Of a stretch of 64,000 nt of DNA, positions 16,075 through 24,873 are shown in pieces; position 1 is the first letter of the stretch, and each line of letters opens with the position of its first letter. This DNA comes from Halohasta litorea. Its GTDB lineage: Archaea; Halobacteriota; Halobacteria; Halobacteriales; Haloferacaceae. Made by a program: the position numbers and the translations under genes. Location: positions 1 through 64,000 of the forward strand of contig NZ_JANHDJ010000004.1 of NCBI RefSeq assembly GCF_024494645.1, read 5' to 3'. The notes beneath the pieces are model-generated. The model searched no databases. It was not told where the DNA came from and saw only the letters and a program-made list of their open reading frames with translations.

Positions 16075-17444
16075 GCCGTCTCGACGAGCTATACGACTGG
16101 TTCGATAGCCGATTCGGACTCAGCCACGCCCAGTCGTTTCTCGGGAAAGCGTTCCCGGCGGAAGATTCGTTCCTCCTAGGTGAGGTCGCGCTGTTCTGTT
16201 TCGGCCTGCTCGTCGCCTCGGGGACGTTCCTCGGATTCTTCTACGAGCCGAGTACCGCGGCGACGCAGTACCAGGGCAGCGTGATGCAGTATCAGGGCGA
16301 TGAGATGCCCGCCGCGTTCGTCAGTGTGCTGCAGATCACCTACGACGTGCCCTTTGGGATGTTGATCCGGCGAATGCACCACTGGGCCGCCCACCTGTTC
16401 ATCGCGTCGATGGCGCTCCACATGCTGCGGGTCTTCTTCACTGGAGCCTACCGCAATCCACGGGAGCCGAACTGGCTGGTCGGCCTCGGCCTCGCCGGAC
16501 TCTCGATGGGGGCAGCCTACACGGGCTACTCGCTGCCGTTCGACGAGTTCGCGAGCACCGCGGTCGGCATCGGCTACAACGTCACCCTGTCCATTCCGAT
16601 ACTCGGAGAGTGGCTCGCGAACGTCGCCTTCGGAGGCTCGTTCCCATCGAGCGCGACGATCCCACGGCTATATTTCTTCCACGTCTTGGTGATCCCGTTG
16701 GCCATCGCAGGGTTACTAGCGGTCCACATGGCGATCCTCATTCGGCAGAAACACACTGAAGCCCAACGCGATGGGGATGTTCAGGGACGTGAAACGATCG
16801 ACGCCGAGGACGATACCGTGATCGTCGGCCTCCCTGCGGTTCCGAATCAGGTGGCTGTCAGTGCCGTCGTATTCTTCCTGACATTGGCGACATTATCCCT
16901 CCTCTCGGGGTTCCTGCCAGTTCACAATATCGCCGAATACGGGCCGAACAATCCGGCGTCGACGCCGGAGCTCATCATGCCCGACTGGTTTCTGATGTGG
17001 GGGTACGGATTCCTGAAGCTGATCCCGTCGTGGCTCAGCTTCGATCTGTTTGGCGTCCACTTCAGTGCCGAGTTCATCGGCGGGCTGGTGCTTCCAGGAG
17101 TCGTGTTCACGGCCGTCGCCGCATGGCCGTTTATCGACTACACGCCGGAACCGGTTCACTTCACGGCCGATCCCACCGAGCGCCCGTGGCAAACCGCCGT
17201 TGGAATGGCCGGGATAACGTTCATCATGGCTGCATCGATCGCTGGGATGGACGTTATCGTCGCTGACGTGGTCGGGATGGAGACAGATACACTCCGTCCG
17301 TATCTGTTCGCGTTGGTGATCGGCGCACCGATTGCGATCGGTCTGGCGAGCTATGCAGTGTTGGGTGGCTTCGGTAGCGACTCGCCGACAGAGGGCACAG
17401 CGACAATGGATGGCGGAGCGCCGAACACGGAGGACGACGAATGA
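16071..17444 (+). CDS. narC: Cytochrome b (bc1/b6-type), nar electron transfer subunit
   Basis: This 457-residue protein has about ten membrane helices. The N-terminal half is the classic cytochrome b core: [23 protein letters not shown] holds two heme His near residues 103 and 117, and [20 protein letters not shown] holds the second His pair. The [11 protein letters not shown] segment near 302 is the Q-site PEWF-type motif (here PDWF). It pairs with the Rieske protein to oxidise menaquinol and feed NarGH. Start ATG 16071 overlaps the Rieske stop. Gene symbol follows recalled haloarchaeal usage. Confidence 0.88.
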   Translation: MSRLDELYDWFDSRFGLSHAQSFLGKAFPAEDSFLLGEVALFCFGLLVASGTFLGFFYEPSTAATQYQGSVMQYQGDEMPAAFVSVLQITYDVPFGMLIRRMHHWAAHLFIASMALHMLRVFFTGAYRNPREPNWLVGLGLAGLSMGAAYTGYSLPFDEFASTAVGIGYNVTLSIPILGEWLANVAFGGSFPSSATIPRLYFFHVLVIPLAIAGLLAVHMAILIRQKHTEAQRDGDVQGRETIDAEDDTVIVGLPAVPNQVAVSAVVFFLTLATLSLLSGFLPVHNIAEYGPNNPASTPELIMPDWFLMWGYGFLKLIPSWLSFDLFGVHFSAEFIGGLVLPGVVFTAVAAWPFIDYTPEPVHFTADPTERPWQTAVGMAGITFIMAASIAGMDVIVADVVGMETDTLRPYLFALVIGAPIAIGLASYAVLGGFGSDSPTEGTATMDGGAPNTEDDE

Positions 17445-17629
17445 GCGGTGCTCGATCTACCAGTCTGACCGGTCGACAGTACCGTTGGGTAGACCGGATC
17501 ACGAAACTCCTCGGTGTCGGTCTCATCGCTGCCGGTCTCGAAGCCGGTGGCGCAACACCGACCGGAATGGCGCTGGCAGTCGTCGGCGTTCTCGTCGGCC
17601 TCAGTACGGTAGTTATCACGAACCCCTAA
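17441..17629 (+). CDS. Small membrane protein of the nar operon
   Basis: This 62-residue protein has one or two hydrophobic helices ([19 protein letters not shown] and [20 protein letters not shown]). It overlaps cytochrome b by 4 bases and ends 6 bases before narG, so it is translationally coupled. A small ORF at this position is known in haloarchaeal nar operons (recalled as orf4/narD); its role is unknown. It may stabilise the membrane part. Confidence 0.7.
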   Translation: MSGARSTSLTGRQYRWVDRITKLLGVGLIAAGLEAGGATPTGMALAVVGVLVGLSTVVITNP

Positions 17630-17635
17630 TCAACT

Positions 17636-20524
17636 ATGCAAGATACCAATCACACGGACGATCGACGCGACGGAAGCGACGGACGCAAACTGACAGATAC
17701 GTCACGGCGGGAGTTCCTCAAAGGACTCGGTGTGGCCGCTGGCGGGAGTTTCCTCCAAACCGACGGGCTGCAGGTCGTCGACGATCCGATCGGCTCCTAC
17801 GAGTATCGCGACTGGGAGGACCTCTACCGCGAACAGTGGGACTGGGATTCGACGGCTCGCAGCACACACAGCGTCAACTGTACCGGCAGCTGTTCGTGGG
17901 AGGTGTACGTCCGCAACGGACAGATCTGGCGGGAGGATCAGGCGGCGGACTATCCAGTTTTCGACGAGGACTCCCCCAACCCGAACCCGCGAGGCTGTCA
18001 GAAAGGGGCCTGTTACTCGGACTACGTCAATGCGGATCAACGGGTCCTCCATCCCTTACGCCGAACCGGGGAGCGAGGCGAGGGGAAATGGGAGCGGATC
18101 AGCTGGGACGACGCCCTGACGGAAATCGCAGAAGAAGTGATCGATGCCGTTCAGGACGAGGAGTACGACGCGATCAGCGCGTTCACGCCGATTCCCGCGA
18201 TGTCACCGGTTTCCTACGCTAGTGGTACCCGACTCACACGGCTGCTCGGTGGAGTCGCCCACTCGTTTTACGACTGGTACTCGGACCTGCCGCCGGGCCA
18301 GCCGATTACGTGGGGGACCCAGACGGACAACGCCGAAAGCGCCGACTGGTACCACGCCGACTACATCATCGCGTGGGGCTCGAACATCAACGTCACGCGG
18401 ATTCCCGACGCGAAATACTTCCTGGATGCGGCGTACAACGGGACGAAACGCGTCGGCATCTTCACGGACTACTCACAGACGGCAATCCACTGTGACGACT
18501 GGCTCAGTCCCGATGCCGGGAGCGATCCGGCACTCGCCCTCGGAATGGCCCAAACCATCGTTTCGGAGGAGCTGTACGACGAGGCCCACCTGAAAGAACA
18601 GACCGATATGCCGCTGCTCGTCAGGGAAGACACCGGCAAGTTCCTCCGTGCCAGTGAGGTCGACGGCCTCAGCGTGGATGCAGACCGATCCGACCACGTA
18701 TTCGTCATGCAGGACGCGGAGGGCAACCTCCGGGTCGCACCGGGATCGCTCGGGATGCGCGACGGGCAACACGACGACTCGGTGAGTATCGAACTCGACT
18801 TCGATCCACAGCTCAATGTCGAGGAGAGTGTGTCGACGACGGACGGCGAGGTCGAGGTCCGGTCGGTCTGGAACAACCTGCGCGACGAACTCTCGAACTA
18901 CACGCCGGAGACGGTCGGCGAGATAACCGAGGTCGGCTCCGAGACCTACCAGGAGGTCGCTCGCGAGTTCGCGCAGGCGGATCGCGCCAAGATCATCCAC
19001 GGGAAGGGTGTCAACGACTGGTACCACAACGATCTGGGGAACCGCGCGATACAGCTGCTCGTTACGCTCACCGGGAACCTTGGCCGGAAGGGGACGGGGC
19101 TCGACCACTATGTCGGCCAGGAGAAGATCTGGACCTACGAGGGCTGGAGTAAGCTCAATTCGCCCGTTCCGGGTCGCAACGTGCCGACGACGCTGTGGAC
19201 CTACTACCACTGCGACGTGCTTGACAATGCTGACCCCGAGACCACCCAGCGCGTCCAGGAGGCGATCGACAACGACTGGATGCCGGTGTATCCCGAAGAA
19301 CGCGCCGACGGCTCCCGACCGGACCCACGACTCATGTTCATCTGGCGGGGGAACTACTTCAACCAGGCCAAGGGCAACGTCGCGGTGGAGGAGCAGCTCT
19401 GGCCGAAACTGGATCTGATCGTCGACATCAATTTCCGGATGGATTCGTCGGCGATGTATTCGGATATCGTGCTGCCGACCGCGAGCCACTACGAGAAACA
19501 CGATCTGTCGATGACGGATATGCACAGCTACGTTCATCCGTTCACGCCCGCGGTCGAGCCGCTCGGTGAGGCCAAAACCGACTGGCAGATCTTCCGCGAG
19601 CTCGCCGCCAAGATCCAGGAGCTCGCCCAACAGCGCGACGACGTCGACCCGGTTCCGGACCGGGAGTTCGACAGGGAGATCGATCTCGAATCGGTCCACG
19701 ACGATTACGTCCGGAACTGGGAGGACGACGAGGCCGACGCCTTAGCTGACGACAAAGCTGCCGCGGAGTACATCCTCGAACATTCGGAAGAGACCAACCC
19801 CTCAAACAGCGACGAACAGATTACCTTCGACGATATCGATGAGCAGCCACAGCGGGTCGCAGCGGTCGGTGACCACTGGACGTCCGATCTCGTCGAGAAC
19901 GAGCCCTATACGCCGTGGCAACGGTACGTCCAGGACAAAAACCCGTGGCCGACATTCACCGGTCGACAGCAGTACTACATCGACCACGACTGGTATCTCG
20001 AACTCGGCGAGGAACTCCCGACGTACAAGGAGCCGCCGACGCTCCAGGACAGGGCCGACTACCCGCTCAACTACACGACACCGCACGGCCGGTGGTCGAT
20101 CCACTCGACGTGGCGCGACAGCGAAAAGATGCTTCGCTTGCAGCGGGGCGAACCGGTCGTCCACCTCAACCCCGATGATATGGACGACCGGGGGATCGAA
20201 GACGGCGATACGGTGCGCCTCTACAACGATCTCGGAAGCATCGAGGTGCAGGCGAAACGGTATCCGAGCGGCGAACCCGGCACGGCGCGGATGTACTTCG
20301 CGTGGGAACGGTTCCAGTTCCCCGACCGTGGCAACTTCAACTCGCTCGTGCCGCTGTATATGAAACCCACACAGTTGATTCAGTATCCCGAAGACACCGG
20401 CGAGCATCTGGAGTTCCGGCCGAACTACTGGGGGCCGACCGGTGTCAACAGCGACGTTCGCGTCGACGTCGAGCCGGTTGCGGACGGTAGTGGTGACGAC
20501 AGTAACGGAGGTTCCAACGAATGA
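17636..20524 (+). CDS. narG: Respiratory nitrate reductase catalytic subunit NarG
   Basis: This 962-residue molybdenum enzyme reduces nitrate to nitrite. It starts with a twin-arginine signal (SRREFLKGLGVAAGGSFLQ, about 23-41), so it is exported folded, unlike the cytoplasmic bacterial NarG. The FS0 iron-sulfur site is HSVNCTGSCSWEVYV (His-x3-Cys-x3-Cys). The Mo ligand Asp lies in SFYDWYSDLPPGQP near residue 208, matching E. coli Asp222. YIIAWGSN and GKGVNDWYHNDLGNRAIQLL are cofactor-binding landmarks. E. coli NarG is about 1247 residues, so this is the shorter archaeal form. It overlaps narH by 4 bases. Confidence 0.95.
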   Translation: MQDTNHTDDRRDGSDGRKLTDTSRREFLKGLGVAAGGSFLQTDGLQVVDDPIGSYEYRDWEDLYREQWDWDSTARSTHSVNCTGSCSWEVYVRNGQIWREDQAADYPVFDEDSPNPNPRGCQKGACYSDYVNADQRVLHPLRRTGERGEGKWERISWDDALTEIAEEVIDAVQDEEYDAISAFTPIPAMSPVSYASGTRLTRLLGGVAHSFYDWYSDLPPGQPITWGTQTDNAESADWYHADYIIAWGSNINVTRIPDAKYFLDAAYNGTKRVGIFTDYSQTAIHCDDWLSPDAGSDPALALGMAQTIVSEELYDEAHLKEQTDMPLLVREDTGKFLRASEVDGLSVDADRSDHVFVMQDAEGNLRVAPGSLGMRDGQHDDSVSIELDFDPQLNVEESVSTTDGEVEVRSVWNNLRDELSNYTPETVGEITEVGSETYQEVAREFAQADRAKIIHGKGVNDWYHNDLGNRAIQLLVTLTGNLGRKGTGLDHYVGQEKIWTYEGWSKLNSPVPGRNVPTTLWTYYHCDVLDNADPETTQRVQEAIDNDWMPVYPEERADGSRPDPRLMFIWRGNYFNQAKGNVAVEEQLWPKLDLIVDINFRMDSSAMYSDIVLPTASHYEKHDLSMTDMHSYVHPFTPAVEPLGEAKTDWQIFRELAAKIQELAQQRDDVDPVPDREFDREIDLESVHDDYVRNWEDDEADALADDKAAAEYILEHSEETNPSNSDEQITFDDIDEQPQRVAAVGDHWTSDLVENEPYTPWQRYVQDKNPWPTFTGRQQYYIDHDWYLELGEELPTYKEPPTLQDRADYPLNYTTPHGRWSIHSTWRDSEKMLRLQRGEPVVHLNPDDMDDRGIEDGDTVRLYNDLGSIEVQAKRYPSGEPGTARMYFAWERFQFPDRGNFNSLVPLYMKPTQLIQYPEDTGEHLEFRPNYWGPTGVNSDVRVDVEPVADGSGDDSNGGSNE

Positions 20525-21579
20525 GCTCACACACCGACAGTAGCCAGACGGTCGACCTCGCGGAGGGCGTCAACCATCAGGTCGCGATGGTGATGGATCT
20601 GAACAAGTGTATCGGCTGTCAGACCTGCACCATCGCCTGCAAGACGAACTGGACCGACAGCGGCGGCCGGGAGTACATGTACTGGAACAACGTCGAAACC
20701 AAACCCGGCGCTGGCTACCCACGGGACTGGGAGGAGTTGGGCGGCGGCTGGGACGACGAGGGCGAAGAACGGACTCCAGGAGAGCTTCCAGAGCAAGAGG
20801 ATTACGGCGCGCCGTGGGATTTCAACCACGAGCAGATCATGTACGAGGGGAGCGACGAACCGCTCCGGCCTATGGACGACGCCGCCGACTGGGCCCCCAA
20901 CTGGGACGAAGACGAGGGTGCCGGGGAGTACCCCAACTCCTACTACTTCTACTTGCCTCGGATCTGCAACCACTGTACGCACCCCTCGTGTGTCGAAGCC
21001 TGCCCGCGCTCCGCGCTTTATAAGCGTGAGGAGGACGGCATCGTCCTCGTCGATCAGGATCGGTGTCGCGGCTACCGCTACTGTGTCGAGGGCTGTCCGT
21101 ACAAGAAGGTCTACTACAACGCGATGAAGAAGAAGTCGGAAAAGTGCATCTTCTGTTATCCCCGTATTGAGGGCGAAGGCCCGGAGGGTGAGGTTCGCGG
21201 CCCGGCGTGTGCGGAGGACTGTCCGCCACAGCTCCGGATGGTCGGCTATCTCGACGACGAACAGGGGCCGATCCACAAACTGGTCAACGAGTACGAAGTT
21301 GCCGTGCGGCTGCATCCCGAGTTCCGGACGGAGCCGAACGTCTACTACATCCCGCCGTTCGCTCCACCGAAACACACCCAAGATGGCGAGTCGACCGACG
21401 AGGAGCGTATCCCACGGGAGTACCTCGAAGAGCTGTTCGGGCCGAAAGTGAACGACGCCCTCGACACGATCAACCGGGAACGCCAGCGGGTTCGAAACGG
21501 GGGCGAGAGCGAACTGATGGAACTGTTGAACAGTGATCGATCCGAAAAGTACCGGTTAGAGGTGTTCGATGAAGCGTAA
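20521..21579 (+). CDS. narH: Nitrate reductase iron-sulfur subunit NarH
   Basis: This 352-residue subunit carries electrons to NarG through four clusters. Cys groups: CIGCQTCTIAC (about 30-40), CNHCTHPSCVEACP (about 150-163), CRGYRYCVEGCP (about 183-194) and CIFCYPRI..CAEDCP (about 211-238). In the third group a Tyr takes the place of a cluster Cys (E. coli has Trp), consistent with one [3Fe-4S]. It has no signal of its own, so it would be co-exported with NarG. Its last codons overlap the next gene by 11 bases. Confidence 0.94.
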   Translation: MSSHTDSSQTVDLAEGVNHQVAMVMDLNKCIGCQTCTIACKTNWTDSGGREYMYWNNVETKPGAGYPRDWEELGGGWDDEGEERTPGELPEQEDYGAPWDFNHEQIMYEGSDEPLRPMDDAADWAPNWDEDEGAGEYPNSYYFYLPRICNHCTHPSCVEACPRSALYKREEDGIVLVDQDRCRGYRYCVEGCPYKKVYYNAMKKKSEKCIFCYPRIEGEGPEGEVRGPACAEDCPPQLRMVGYLDDEQGPIHKLVNEYEVAVRLHPEFRTEPNVYYIPPFAPPKHTQDGESTDEERIPREYLEELFGPKVNDALDTINRERQRVRNGGESELMELLNSDRSEKYRLEVFDEA

Positions 21580-22417
21580 CGAGTTGCTGTTGGCCGTCGC
21601 GCTCGCGGCCGTTGTTGCAGGGGGAACCGTCCTCCTGCCGCCGGTTGTCGGGGCCCAGACTGAACCCGGGGTTCCGGTCGAGTTCGTGGAAACGTCCGAC
21701 GGGTTCGACTCGCCGACCGGGGGTGGTTGGGACGACGTCCAGACTTCGACGCTCCCACTCAGCAGTGCCGGGGCGGATGTTCCCTCGGCCAATGACGTGA
21801 CCGTCGAGGAGCTGCAGGTGGCGTCGGTCCGCACAGACGAGCGGATCTACGTTCGGACTTCGTGGGCAGATCCGACACGAGACACCTCCGATTCAACTGT
21901 CCGTGAGTTCGACGACAACGTCGCTATCCAACTCCCATCCGACAGTGACGAACAGCCGCCGATCGCTATGGGGAGCTCCGACAATCCGGTCAACGTCTGG
22001 TACTGGTCGGGAAGCGGAAATTCGGAGGAACTGCTTGCCGGTGGGCCGGGGTCGACAACGCCGTTCGAAGAAAGCCAGTTGCGTACCGAACAGGAGTACG
22101 CCGACGGGCGATGGTTTGTCGTGTTCTCTCGTCCACTCGATCCCGATAGCTCGTTCGCGCTACTACCGGGGTCGGATGATTCGTCCCGGACGACGATCCC
22201 ACGGGATGACGCTGATCTCGATGTCGCCGTTGCGGTCTGGAACGGGTCAAACATGGAGGTCGCCGGACAGAAATCTGCCAGTCAGTGGCACCGGTTGGCT
22301 GTCAGTTCCGGCCCGCCCGCCTACGAGCGATTCCTCTGGGTGATCGCTGGCGTGGCGATCGTGCTGACGACGATCGTGACTATCGAAGGGGTTCGGCGGA
22401 CACGGGGTGATGAGTAA
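21569..22417 (+). CDS. Heme-binding gamma-type subunit (ethylbenzene dehydrogenase-like) of Nar
   Basis: This 282-residue protein has a signal peptide (LLLAVALAAVVAGGTVLLPPVVGAQ) and a beta-rich domain like the heme b gamma subunits of the DMSO reductase family (VASVRTDERIYVRTSWADPT, DNVAIQLP, WYWSGSG, DGRWFVVFSRPL, VAVAVWNGSNMEVAGQKS). It ends in a C-terminal membrane anchor (RFLWVIAGVAIVLTTIVTI). Such subunits hold one heme between Met and Lys, and both are present in the last beta segment. It probably links the Rieske/cytochrome b unit to NarGH outside the membrane. It corresponds to haloarchaeal 'orf7'. Confidence 0.78.
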   Translation: MKRNELLLAVALAAVVAGGTVLLPPVVGAQTEPGVPVEFVETSDGFDSPTGGGWDDVQTSTLPLSSAGADVPSANDVTVEELQVASVRTDERIYVRTSWADPTRDTSDSTVREFDDNVAIQLPSDSDEQPPIAMGSSDNPVNVWYWSGSGNSEELLAGGPGSTTPFEESQLRTEQEYADGRWFVVFSRPLDPDSSFALLPGSDDSSRTTIPRDDADLDVAVAVWNGSNMEVAGQKSASQWHRLAVSSGPPAYERFLWVIAGVAIVLTTIVTIEGVRRTRGDE

Positions 22418-22419
22418 TC

Positions 22420-23154
22420 ATGGCTGTCGAAGACAGCGAGATACTCACCTATCGGCCCGCTACCCTGCCGGACGGCGTCGACCAGGAGCCGAGCGCCCGG
22501 GGGGCACTGTATGCCCTCTGTAGTCGGATTTTCACCGATCCGGACGACGAGCTATATGCATTGTTGGCCAACGGGACCGTGACCCGAGAGTGCCGAACGC
22601 TCCTCGATCACACGACGCTGTCGGTCGAGCCACCGGATTTCACCGTTGCTGAAGATCACAAAACGGTGTCGGCCAGATTCAACGATCTGTTCGTCATCGG
22701 TTACTCCGAGGTCGTCGACAAAACCGACGGCACGATGAACAACCACGGCCCGCCGGTGTCGCTCTACGAGTCCGATTACCGCTCGGAGATCTCCTGGAAC
22801 GAGGTCAACCTCGATCTGGCTCGGGCATACGAGTTCTTCGGCTGTGAAGTCGACCAGGAGATACGGCGCAACCACGATCACCTCAAACTGGAACTCGAAT
22901 TCATGAGCTATCTCTGTCGGCGCGAGGCGGCCGTCGATCCGGGGGTCGCCGCAGCACGGCTCGATTTCCACGACCGGCATCTCCGCGTGTTCGCCGAGGG
23001 GTTGGCCGACGCCGTCGAGGACGAATCGGGAACCGGGATCTTCGGTCGCGCCGCCGACTTCGTCGAGCGGCTTGTGAAAGCCGACATCGAGGAGTTGGCA
23101 CATCGAGAGATCGAGGAGCCAACCACCCGTGAGGGAGGATCGACTGATGAGTAA
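22420..23154 (+). CDS. narJ: NarJ/TorD-type chaperone
   Basis: This 244-residue helical cytoplasmic protein of the TorD/DmsD/NarJ fold is expected to hold NarG until the Mo cofactor is inserted and to proofread Tat export. Landmarks are RGALYALCSRIFTDPDDELYALLANG near 28-53, DLFVIGYSEVV..NNHGPPVSLYESDY near 87-125, and EVNLDLARAYEFFGCEVDQE. Two bases separate it from the heme-binding subunit, and it overlaps the next gene by 8 bases. Confidence 0.88.
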   Translation: MAVEDSEILTYRPATLPDGVDQEPSARGALYALCSRIFTDPDDELYALLANGTVTRECRTLLDHTTLSVEPPDFTVAEDHKTVSARFNDLFVIGYSEVVDKTDGTMNNHGPPVSLYESDYRSEISWNEVNLDLARAYEFFGCEVDQEIRRNHDHLKLELEFMSYLCRREAAVDPGVAAARLDFHDRHLRVFAEGLADAVEDESGTGIFGRAADFVERLVKADIEELAHREIEEPTTREGGSTDE

Positions 23155-24040
23155 CGAACCGATGATCAGCAGCGACCGTCACGGACGGACTTTCATAGAT
23201 CACGTCCTCTCCCGACAGGGGTCAGTGATTGCGGTAACTGCGGTCGCTGCTGCGGTGTCCGTTATGGGAGGGGCTGTTCTCACAATCGCGGGAAACCTTC
23301 CGTATGAACCGGTAGCTGGAACGTCCCTCATTGGGAGTTTCTTCTCAGTTACAACACCATTTACCTTGGCTGCGGCCGCCACTGCAGTTGCGGTGACTGT
23401 TGAGAGTTCCCCGGTGAGAGTCGGGCTGTTATTTACTGCGGCGTTCGTGATTGCGGGTGCGATATCACCGGCAGCGGGACTCCCGGCCGTTCTCGGTGTC
23501 AGTACCGGTGGCTCCCTCTCGTTGTTTGGCGCTGTCAGTGATGACCTGAATGCCGATACCTACCGACAGTTACTGCTCGTCGGTGCTGCAATTCTCGGTA
23601 TTGCCCTTTCATTGGGGCGGACGGTCGGACTCGCCCCGGGTGGTAGCCATACGGTCGGCGTCGGGGCTACATTACTCGCCATCGCCCTGCTCGGGCTCGA
23701 ACTGCCGGTCGACCGTCCCTCACTGCTCGTGGGGATCATCGCCGCGTTAGGTCTCGTTGGGGCCGGTACCTCGGCTCCGTTTGCCACTGGTGCGACGCTG
23801 CTTGTCGGCTTCGGGATTACAAATATCCCTGTCGTCGGTGTTGCTATCGCGGTCGCTGGTGTGGTTGCGGCGCTGGCTTCAGGTCTTCGGGATCGTGCTG
23901 TGCTTCCGGTCGCTGGGTGCGGCCTCTGTCTGTTTTCTGGTGTCTCTACGACACCTGAAAGCGCAGCTGGACTCGTGATCGGATTTACCATTATCCTCTG
24001 TCGTGACTCGATAGCCACCCCGCGAGGTGAGTTCGCATGA
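23147..24040 (+). CDS. Polytopic membrane protein in the nar operon, unknown
   Basis: About 297 residues from ATG 23147, with roughly nine hydrophobic helices rich in Ala/Gly/Val/Leu. No transporter or heme motif is evident, and it is not similar to NarK as far as I can tell. Its start lies inside narJ and its end overlaps the HEAT-repeat gene by 4 bases, so it is part of the nar operon. Since NarGH is exported here, a nitrate importer would not be needed. Function unknown. Confidence 0.7.
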   Translation: MSNEPMISSDRHGRTFIDHVLSRQGSVIAVTAVAAAVSVMGGAVLTIAGNLPYEPVAGTSLIGSFFSVTTPFTLAAAATAVAVTVESSPVRVGLLFTAAFVIAGAISPAAGLPAVLGVSTGGSLSLFGAVSDDLNADTYRQLLLVGAAILGIALSLGRTVGLAPGGSHTVGVGATLLAIALLGLELPVDRPSLLVGIIAALGLVGAGTSAPFATGATLLVGFGITNIPVVGVAIAVAGVVAALASGLRDRAVLPVAGCGLCLFSGVSTTPESAAGLVIGFTIILCRDSIATPRGEFA

Positions 24041-24873
24041 GGGATCCGGAGGAGGCGACAGATGGCCCGACAGATCCACGCGTCCATCCCGAGGAGAGTC
24101 CTGGATTCGGCGAGGAATCCGAGGGGTTGGAAGACATCGAGGTGGGCCGCGATGTCACGATCGGTGAGGCGACACCGCGTGAGCTCCAGGCGACCGATAT
24201 CTCTCCGCTCATTGGTACGGAAGCGGTCGAAAAGGTCGCCGATCTCGAATCCGATGATATCGTCGACCGGCGGCGGGCCGCACTCGCCCTCGGCGAAGAA
24301 GACCCCGCAGACCTCGTCCTCGACGCACTCATCGAGATCGGGCTGGCTGACGATGACGAGGACGTCAGACAGTTCGCGGTGGAATCACTCGGCGATCTCG
24401 GCGGCGAGCGTGCCGCCAGTGCCGCCGCAGAGACCCTTTCGGACCCGAACCCGTGGGTTCGCTCCGAGGCGCTTATTGCGCTCGACAAGATCGACCGGGA
24501 GAGATACGCGTCGACGATTGAGGCCTCGCTTGCGGACGACCACCACGCCGTGCGACGAAACGCGGCCGTCTCATTGTTCAAGCTCCGCGGCACCGAAACC
24601 GAGGAGATCCTCCTGGAGCAAACCCACGACGAAAGCGAGCGCGTCAGGGAGTGGGCTGCCCACTTGCTCGCGGGAATCCCCGGTGAGCAGGCCGAAACCC
24701 GGCTCCAGGAGATTGCGGACGACGAATCAGAGCCGAAGGTCGTCAGATCGACCGCCGCGCGGTCACTCGAAGCCGATTCGGGCGCGTTCCGCCGACAGTT
24801 CACCGGCGGGACCGAAGGGTCGACCGGCGGCGATCCAACCAAGAGCCGACTGAACAAGCAACCCGATTTCTAA
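24037..24873 (+). CDS. HEAT/PBS-lyase-repeat protein in the nar operon
   Basis: This 278-residue acidic soluble protein has at least five tandem alpha-hairpin repeats with the HEAT/PBS lyase pattern: RRRAALALGEEDPADLVLDA, DVRQFAVESLGDLGG, PWVRSEALIALDKID, AVRRNAAVSLFKLRG, RVREWAAHLLAGIPG (residues about 80-215). Such proteins act as scaffolds or cofactor-assembly helpers. It lies between the unknown membrane protein and the Mrp fusion, which suggests an assembly role for Nar or its metal centres (inference). Confidence 0.78.
   Translation: MRDPEEATDGPTDPRVHPEESPGFGEESEGLEDIEVGRDVTIGEATPRELQATDISPLIGTEAVEKVADLESDDIVDRRRAALALGEEDPADLVLDALIEIGLADDDEDVRQFAVESLGDLGGERAASAAAETLSDPNPWVRSEALIALDKIDRERYASTIEASLADDHHAVRRNAAVSLFKLRGTETEEILLEQTHDESERVREWAAHLLAGIPGEQAETRLQEIADDESEPKVVRSTAARSLEADSGAFRRQFTGGTEGSTGGDPTKSRLNKQPDF

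Noticed and set aside
18473..19699. 408-codon minus-strand open frame across narG
   Set aside because: NarG carries cofactor motifs throughout this span, and the antisense text has none.
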